NCBI GenBank assembly: GCA_024639035.1
Contig: JAHEJE010000064.1
Location: 1-10,967, forward strand
Length of the DNA: 10,967 nucleotides
Source: Alphaproteobacteria bacterium
GTDB lineage: Bacteria; Pseudomonadota; Alphaproteobacteria; Rhizobiales; Aestuariivirgaceae
Direction: 5' to 3'
Translations under genes and position numbers: made by a program
Notes under the pieces: generated by a model
The model's input: the letters and a program-made list of their open reading frames with translations, nothing else
What the model was told of the DNA's origin: nothing
Database searches by the model: none
Shown here: positions 6,614 through 10,967 of the stretch, piece after piece
How the letters are laid out: every line of letters starts with the position of its first letter
How positions within the stretch are numbered: position 1 is the stretch's first letter

Positions 6614-7965
6614 GGTCCGGTTTCGGCCGCCGCCGGTTTTCGGCTGATTTCCACCTGAACCGGAGACGACAGCAGCAATTCACGGTGCGGGTACGGTATT
6701 CCGATTCCCGTCTCCTTCAGCGCATCCCAAAGCGCAAGATAGACATTGCCGCGAATGTTGATTGTGCCGCCCTCGGGATCGGCGATCCAGAATCGCAGAA
6801 CATAGTCGACGGAGGAATCGCCAAACCCGGTGATATGGCAAACCGGTGCCGGTGAACTCACCACCCGATCCTGCGTGCCGGTCGCCTCACAGGCAATCCT
6901 GCGCACCTCATGCGGGTCTGCCTGATAACTGACACCAAATGGCACGTCGAGCCGCACCAGGGCGCTGGAAAACGACCAGTTCACCACCTTGTTGGTGATC
7001 AGGTCCTCATTGGGAATGAGATATTCGCGCCCGTCACGGGCAACCACCGAGACATAGCGCGCCGCCAGCTGGTGTATTCGTCCGTAGGTATCGTCGACAC
7101 TGATGACATCGCCAGGCTTGATCGACTTGTCCGCCAGCAGAATGATGCCGGAGATCAGGTTCGAGACCACCTTCTGCAGGCCGAAGCCCAAGCCAAGGCC
7201 GATAGCGCCTGAGAACACTGCAAACGCGGTGAGATCGATGCCGACGATGTTCAGGGCGAACACAACCGCCAGGATGAACAACAGCGCCTTGGCCAGTTTG
7301 CCGACAAGAACCTTCAGCGACGGCGTCAGGTCGTCGATCGCCCGTATGCGGGAATCGGCAAACTGGCCGAGCGTAATGGCCAGCCACAGCATGACGGAAA
7401 TCGTCACGATGGCCTTTATCACAACCAGCAACGACAATCGGAAGTTGGCAAAGTCGAATGCTATGCTGTCGAGCAGCGCGATCGCCTGCGGCAACAACCC
7501 GACGATGTTCAGCGCCGCAACACTCCAGGCGGCTATTGCAACCAGGTTGGCAACCGCCCGGTTGCGGATCAGGCGGGTGACGATCACGATCAGCAGCCAG
7601 GCCGTGGCCAGACTGGCAACCGCCAGAATGATATGCGAACGGCTCGGCCAGGTGATCGCCCTCATGACCACCAACGACACCCATAACAGCGCGGTAAAGA
7701 TGATGATGGGAATGCGGCGAACGATGATCTGGTGCAACCGCGTCATCGCTACGCTGCCGGACACCAGAGACAGTAACTTCTCGCAGGCCGCCGTCATCCG
7801 CTTGTTCAGTACGACAGCGATCAGCCAGGCAAAGATGATCAGCGAGAGCTGGCCAAGGGTCCAACTGGCCGCCGGCCCGGAAAAGGCAAAACCCAGCTCG
7901 CGCAGCCACTTGATGACCGGCGAAACGACTGTGCTGAATGTCAGTTCGAAATCAAACGAATCCAT
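6610..7965 (-). CDS. MscS-family mechanosensitive ion channel
   Basis: A 451-residue inner-membrane channel, larger than E. coli MscS because several extra N-terminal helices precede the core. The pore helix and following loop are clear: FSGAIGLGLGFGLQKVVSNL (251-270), ISGIILLADKSIKPGDVI (271-288). The beta domain follows with GRIHQLAARYVSVVARDG and LIPNE (317-321), and the cytoplasmic C-terminal domain runs to about 440. Such channels open under membrane tension and release solutes on hypo-osmotic shock. The ATG at 7963-7965 has no good Shine-Dalgarno sequence. It starts 33 bases after the tyrosinase stop on the same strand and may be read through from there. Its TAG overlaps the TAA of the convergent transferase gene. 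Confidence 0.92.
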   Translation of the reverse strand: MDSFDFELTFSTVVSPVIKWLRELGFAFSGPAASWTLGQLSLIIFAWLIAVVLNKRMTAACEKLLSLVSGSVAMTRLHQIIVRRIPIIIFTALLWVSLVVMRAITWPSRSHIILAVASLATAWLLIVIVTRLIRNRAVANLVAIAAWSVAALNIVGLLPQAIALLDSIAFDFANFRLSLLVVIKAIVTISVMLWLAITLGQFADSRIRAIDDLTPSLKVLVGKLAKALLFILAVVFALNIVGIDLTAFAVFSGAIGLGLGFGLQKVVSNLISGIILLADKSIKPGDVISVDDTYGRIHQLAARYVSVVARDGREYLIPNEDLITNKVVNWSFSSALVRLDVPFGVSYQADPHEVRRIACEATGTQDRVVSSPAPVCHITGFGDSSVDYVLRFWIADPEGGTINIRGNVYLALWDALKETGIGIPYPHRELLLSSPVQVEISRKPAAAETGP

Positions 7966-7998
7966 GGTGGCGCAATCTATAACACGCCGGTCGTCTCG

Positions 7999-8955
7999 TC
8001 ACACATTTAGCAGGGTGTCGTAGGTGTACCATTCCTGCGGATCGAGCACGTCCGCCGGCGCCAGATCGCCACCGAACACGTCGAGCATCCGATCGCTGAT
8101 GCGATGGCCGGACGGGCCCTCGTTTGCCGCCGGGCGGTAGACCTGTCCGTTGTCAGCCATCCAGGTTTCCCAGATGCGGTCGACATTGCAGTGGTTGAGG
8201 AAAAACACCGGATCGTTCGGCGACGACATCGGCAACATGTCGCCACTGACCCAAACGTGCACCAGATTGTGCATCGTCGTGCCACCGAGGAAACCTTCCA
8301 GGGCATTACGGTGCCCGCGGGTGACGAAACGCGACCACGGCGGCAGATCGTAGTCCTGCTCGGCCAGCGCGCTGGTCTCGTCGATCCTGTCGGGCAGGCT
8401 CTGCGCATTAAGCGCCGCCTGCCGCCACACCGGGCGTGGCTGATCGGAGGTCACACGGACGGTTTGCGGCACCTGGTAGAGCCGCACCCGCATGTTACCA
8501 AGCGGCCCGGAGCGCACAAGCCCGCGCGCCTCGCCGAGGTACAGGTCCGACCACAGCTCGGTTCGCCACTGCTGTTCTGGCGCCATTTCTCCATCACTCG
8601 CCCAGTCCCAGTAGGGAATGCCGAAATCCGGATCACCCAGCACCCGCTGCAACTCTTGCTCCAGCCGGATCAGATACATCCGATGCCACGGCAGGAACAC
8701 CGGCCCGCCATGTGCCGCATTGCCGACCTGTAATGAGAATGCGGCCGCGATCATGTGCCAGAACACGAACAGGTCATAGGTCGACACTTCCTGGTTGATC
8801 CCCTCGAATTGCAGGGGAATTCCATTGTTCTGAGCAAAATTCGCCAGATCGACCACACGAATTCCGGTCATCTCCTGGTCCAGCAGGACCACCCCTTGCA
8901 GAAACTGATCGCGCGCTGTGTCACCTACGAGAATGTTTTGCCGGATCGCCGTCAT
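7999..8955 (-). CDS. Tyrosinase (type-3 copper monooxygenase/oxidase)
   Basis: A 318-residue protein with both copper sites of the tyrosinase family. CuA ligands are H67 (FWHMIAA), H82 (AHGGP) and H91 (FLPWHRMYL); CuB ligands are H229 and H233 (MHNLVHVWV) and H255 (FLNHCNVDRIW). FGIPYWDWA (111-119) is another family signature. Asn230 follows the first CuB His and Glu220 lies 9 residues before it, matching the Asn and water-keeper Glu linked with monophenol hydroxylation in bacterial tyrosinases. There is no signal peptide and no C-terminal shielding domain. The ATG at 8955 has AGGAGG 9 bases upstream; the frame stays open upstream to 9396, but that part is a shadow of the MelC1-like gene. It overlaps that gene as ATGA. 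It should oxidise phenols to o-quinones; the natural substrate is unknown. Confidence 0.93.
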   Translation of the reverse strand: MTAIRQNILVGDTARDQFLQGVVLLDQEMTGIRVVDLANFAQNNGIPLQFEGINQEVSTYDLFVFWHMIAAAFSLQVGNAAHGGPVFLPWHRMYLIRLEQELQRVLGDPDFGIPYWDWASDGEMAPEQQWRTELWSDLYLGEARGLVRSGPLGNMRVRLYQVPQTVRVTSDQPRPVWRQAALNAQSLPDRIDETSALAEQDYDLPPWSRFVTRGHRNALEGFLGGTTMHNLVHVWVSGDMLPMSSPNDPVFFLNHCNVDRIWETWMADNGQVYRPAANEGPSGHRISDRMLDVFGGDLAPADVLDPQEWYTYDTLLNV

Positions 8956-9326
8956 GACCGGTGTCCTCCTGCCTTTTTTGCAAGTAATGCGGCGATCTCG
9001 TCGTCGGGCTGCTCCTTGGGACTGGTATCGATCAGCCGCCGCACCAGGTCCAGGGCGGAAATGGCCGCATAGTTGGGCAACCCGTGGCAGTGGACCCTGC
9101 CGTCGTCGCTGACCGTGAACGGAACCGTCAACGCCTCGCCATCGATTTCGATCTTGTAGGTCGTACGGATCCTGATCTTGCGCCCCTTGTAGATCGCCTC
9201 GCGCTTGGATGCGTGCGACAGTTTTGGCTTTTTGCCGTGCTGGTGACCGTGCTTTGGAGCCTCTTCCACCACACGTTTGCCTGACTTGATGTTCGATATG
9301 AGATCTTCGTGCGAGCAATTGGCCAT
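8952..9326 (-). CDS. MelC1-like tyrosinase copper chaperone (cofactor), no signal peptide
   Basis: A 124-residue soluble protein. Residues 43-101 follow the pattern of the Streptomyces tyrosinase cofactor MelC1: REAIYKGRKI, then a strand pair with IEIDGEALTV, SDDGRVHCHGLPNY, and a helix SALDLVRRLID matching the MelC1 RAAVDEL helix. MelC1 loads copper into apo-tyrosinase and occupies its active site with a Tyr; Y86 is near that place but is not exactly aligned. The N-terminal third has possible copper ligands (C4, H6, H26, H28, H30, H38, within HGHQHGKK), and H79-C80-H81 form a second cluster. Unlike MelC1 it lacks a Tat signal. The ATG at 9326 has AGGAAGG about 9 bases upstream, and the stop overlaps the tyrosinase start. 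The match is from memory, but the gene order supports it strongly. Confidence 0.72.
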   Translation of the reverse strand: MANCSHEDLISNIKSGKRVVEEAPKHGHQHGKKPKLSHASKREAIYKGRKIRIRTTYKIEIDGEALTVPFTVSDDGRVHCHGLPNYAAISALDLVRRLIDTSPKEQPDDEIAALLAKKAGGHRS

Positions 9327-9374
9327 GACCGTTCACCTTCCTGACTGCCGCGCCGACGCTTGACCGCCCGCAGG

Positions 9375-9400
9375 CACGTCGCCAACGTGTAACCATTATG
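9375..9400 (-). promoter_or_regulatory. Candidate promoter with operator-like dyad upstream of the MelC1-like gene
   Basis: On the minus strand a CATAAT (bases 9400 to 9395) could be a -10 element, with only a poor -35 match upstream. A dyad, CACGT-N5-ACGTG, occupies 9375-9389, where transcription would start. This position suits a repressor operator. No CueR- or CsoR-type copper operator was recognised. It lies in the 118-base gap after the TauE gene and could give the tyrosinase pair its own promoter. Confidence 0.3.
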
Positions 9401-9420
9401 AGTGAGTGAGGCAGGTAGGT

Positions 9421-9438
9421 CTGTGGTGAATGCCACAG
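9421..9438. repeat. CTGTGG-N6-CCACAG inverted repeat after the TauE gene
   Basis: A perfect 6-bp inverted repeat (9421-9426 and 9433-9438) with a 6-base loop lies 6 bases beyond the TauE/SafE stop codon. It could fold as a small hairpin at the 3' end of the TauE message, but no U-tract follows, so it is not a standard intrinsic terminator. It could also be an operator for the tyrosinase pair. Confidence 0.35.
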
Positions 9439-9444
9439 CGTCCG

Positions 9445-10188
9445 TCACCAGATGGCGCGCGATATCAGATAGAGGCCGATACAGGCCAGACCGCTGAACA
9501 GCACCACGCGGAAACCTTCTTCGGACAGTTTCGCCCGTATCTTCTGCCCCAGATACATGCCGGCAAAGGCCGGCACAACCGCTGCTGCCGAAACCAATGC
9601 CTGGTCGCCGTCGAGCAGTTCATACCGTGACAGTCCGAAACCGAGCCCGACCGTGGCGACGACGAACAGCACTCCAAGGGTTTGAACGAACATTTCCTTG
9701 CGCAACTGCAATGCCTGCAAATAAAGGGCGCCGGGAATGATGAACACTCCGGCAAGGCCGGTCATCAAGCCGCTGGCAAAACCCATCACCGCAGACCATA
9801 CCGTCTCGGCCTTCTGCAGCCCCGCAAAGGTAAATTTGCCAAGGCCGGTGATCGCGTAGATGCACAACAGGATACCGAGCAGACCGCCCAGCACAGCCGG
9901 GTCGACACCAATTCCAATGCGCAGCCCGACAAAGATCCCGACAAGCGCGGCGATTGTCATCGGCCAGAAGCGCTTCAGGATCTCCCCCAGATACGGCCCC
10001 GCAACCGCCTGCCACACATTGGTGGCCAGCGACGGCATCAGCATCAGCGCCATGGCATCGCGCAATCCGAGCGTCGCCGTCAGCAGCGCCATCGAGACGG
10101 TCGGCAAGCCAAGCCCGACAACGCCCTTCACCATGCCGGCGGCAACAAACGTCGCCACCACCAGAACCAGGATCTCTGGCGCCCACAT
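9445..10188 (-). CDS. TauE/SafE family permease (sulfite exporter-like)
   Basis: A 247-residue protein of 7-8 hydrophobic helices in two halves, the usual size and layout of TauE/SafE (DUF81) permeases. The repeated half-motif appears as GMVKGVVGLGLPTVSMALL near the N terminus and GLMTGLAGVFIIPGALYLQAL in the second half. Family members export sulfite, sulfoacetate or other small organic anions, so the substrate cannot be read from sequence. The ATG at 10188 is preferred (it gives MWAPEILV); a TTG at 10203 would overlap the flavin reductase stop as TTGA. Either way the two genes are 11 bases apart or less and probably one transcript. The tyrosinase pair follows after 118 bases. Confidence 0.88.
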   Translation of the reverse strand: MWAPEILVLVVATFVAAGMVKGVVGLGLPTVSMALLTATLGLRDAMALMLMPSLATNVWQAVAGPYLGEILKRFWPMTIAALVGIFVGLRIGIGVDPAVLGGLLGILLCIYAITGLGKFTFAGLQKAETVWSAVMGFASGLMTGLAGVFIIPGALYLQALQLRKEMFVQTLGVLFVVATVGLGFGLSRYELLDGDQALVSAAAVVPAFAGMYLGQKIRAKLSEEGFRVVLFSGLACIGLYLISRAIW

Positions 10189-10199
10189 TGCTTCGCCGG

Positions 10200-10811
10200 T
10201 CAATCCGGCCGCCGCATGCGGAACGCCTCGGTCACCACGGCGTACTCGCTGTATCCCAACCGGCTGATCGGCTTCATCGCCGCCGTATCGACCCGGCCAT
10301 CGTCGATGAACCGGTCATCGATGTAGATGCCCAGCACCCGGCCGATCACCATGTGATCGCGCACCGTGCCGTCATCGCCGGGCAGCGGCACGGTCTGGTA
10401 ATGGCGGCATTCCAGCGCCGCTGCCACCTGCTTGACCCGTGGCGGCGCGACCAGCGCCGAGGCCTCCCGTTCCAGCCCGGCAAGCTCGAATTCATCGACA
10501 TCCGGTGCCGCGTTGGTCGAACTCAGGTTCATCTGTTCGCGAAGGTCCCAGGTCGCCAGGTTGACCACGAATTCCTTCGTTGCCTCCAGGTTGCTCAGCG
10601 TGTCCTTGGGTCCGCCGCGCGCTGCCGTTCCCGAACCATAGGCCACATAGTGCGGATCCTGGGAGAACGCATTGAAAAAGCTGTACGGTGCCAGATTGAC
10701 CGTACCGTCCGCCGCCATGGAAGTAATCCAGCCGATCGGCCGCGGCACGACGATGGCCTTGAACGGGTCGTACTGAAATCCGTGATCGTTTCTGATCGCG
10801 TCATAGAACAT
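10200..10811 (-). CDS. Flavin reductase-like (FMN-binding split-barrel) protein
   Basis: A 203-residue protein of the flavin reductase-like/DIM6-NTAB group. The FMN-binding split barrel shows VVPRPIGWITS (residues 21-31), VNLAPYSFFNAFSQDP (38-53) and ATKEFVVNLATWDLREQMNLSS (77-98, with the helix that follows), then GRVLGIYIDD near the C-terminal part. Relatives reduce FMN or carry it as flavoproteins; several act as partners of flavin-dependent monooxygenases. No monooxygenase is present in the window. The ATG at 10811 is preceded by GGAG with 7-base spacing. It is the first visible gene of the minus-strand row and is tightly linked to the TauE/SafE gene. The family call is firm; the physiological substrate is unknown. 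Confidence 0.9.
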   Translation of the reverse strand: MFYDAIRNDHGFQYDPFKAIVVPRPIGWITSMAADGTVNLAPYSFFNAFSQDPHYVAYGSGTAARGGPKDTLSNLEATKEFVVNLATWDLREQMNLSSTNAAPDVDEFELAGLEREASALVAPPRVKQVAAALECRHYQTVPLPGDDGTVRDHMVIGRVLGIYIDDRFIDDGRVDTAAMKPISRLGYSEYAVVTEAFRMRRPD

Positions 10812-10835
10812 GTTGAGCTCCGCTAGGCTTGACTA

Positions 10836-10854
10836 GGGTCAGGACCCATTAATT
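10836..10854 (-). promoter_or_regulatory. Palindromic sites upstream of the flavin reductase gene
   Basis: GGGTC-AG-GACCC (10836-10847) is a 5-bp inverted repeat, immediately followed by an AT-rich patch with the palindrome TTAATTAA (about 10849-10856). Both lie 25-45 bases upstream of the ATG at 10811, where promoter or operator elements would be expected. No assignment to a regulator can be made. Confidence 0.25.
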
Positions 10855-10876
10855 AACACCATTCTGCGCAGCGGAT

Positions 10877-10951
10877 TTGCCCGCTGAGCAGGCAGACAGG
10901 TGCCGGAAACCTGCCTGGTTTTCAAGCCTGTCTAACGCACTCAGCGGGCAA
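10877..10951. repeat. Perfect 12-bp inverted repeat with nested complementary arms
   Basis: TTGCCCGCTGAG at 10877-10888 is the exact reverse complement of CTCAGCGGGCAA at 10940-10951, 51 bases apart. Inside, AGACAGG (10894-10900) pairs with CCTGTCT (10927-10933), and CAGGCAG (10889-10895) or CAGGT (10897-10901) can pair with CTGCCTG (10911-10917) or ACCTG (10909-10913). The whole 75-base unit could form a long cruciform or a structured RNA with alternative folds. No T-run follows on either strand. It begins 66 bases upstream of the flavin reductase start; what lies beyond the right edge is unknown. Confidence 0.6.
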
Positions 10952-10967
10952 CTCCGCCGCGCCCGCA

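Noticed and set aside
7103..8023. 306-residue open frame on the plus strand
   Set aside because: It is antisense to the MscS gene, with Ser/Thr/Met/Arg-rich composition and no domain signature.
8956..9396. Upstream extension of the tyrosinase reading frame by 147 residues
   Set aside because: The extension is Arg/Gln-rich with no family resemblance, overlaps the MelC1-like gene in another frame, and a strong AGGAGG precedes the ATG at 8955.
9954..10826. 290-residue open frame on the plus strand
   Set aside because: It is antisense to two well-recognised minus-strand genes (TauE/SafE and flavin reductase), and its translation has no recognisable fold.

Overview
The window looks like chromosome of an alphaproteobacterium, probably of the Hyphomicrobiales (Rhizobiales) type. 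The evidence is high GC, a DUF2336 protein, a 121-129 residue single-domain receiver protein with a perfect CtrA box (TTAA-N7-TTAA) upstream, and short, often overlapping gene junctions. No rRNA, tRNA, CRISPR array, insertion sequence or phage gene was recognised. Almost all of the window is coding.

Left part (1-3700): the 3' end of a BioF2-like GNAT acetyltransferase gene on the plus strand converges on three minus-strand genes. These are a DUF2336 protein (303-1469), a YcaD-like MFS transporter (1645-2895) and a degenerate receiver-domain protein (3009-3398). The receiver protein has lost its phosphoacceptor Asp and other catalytic residues. A CtrA box lies 51 bases upstream of its start, and a one-mismatch CtrA-like site lies upstream of the DUF2336 gene.

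Middle part (3697-6613), plus strand: a MaoC/FkbR2-type hydratase and a CitE/HpcH-type CoA lyase overlap as TGATG and probably act in sequence on a CoA-linked dicarboxylic acid. A polyprenyl-phosphate sugar-phosphate transferase-like membrane protein follows. Its catalytic Asp-Glu pair reads Asp-Lys, and several other hallmark residues are changed. A 9-bp inverted repeat precedes it.

Right part (6610-10811), all minus strand, in order of transcription: a flavin reductase-like protein, a TauE/SafE permease, a small His-rich protein resembling the Streptomyces tyrosinase copper chaperone MelC1, a complete type-3 copper tyrosinase, and an MscS-type mechanosensitive channel. The MelC1-like gene and the tyrosinase gene overlap as ATGA and look like a chaperone/enzyme pair. 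Neither has a signal peptide, so the pair should act in the cytoplasm, unlike the Tat-exported Streptomyces system. The last 156 bases hold a perfect 12-bp inverted repeat enclosing further complementary arms.

The most interesting items are the MelC1-like/tyrosinase pair, the pseudo-receiver under an apparent CtrA box, and the sugar-phosphate transferase homologue with an altered catalytic site. All functional calls come from reading translated sequence and remembered family motifs; no database search was run.
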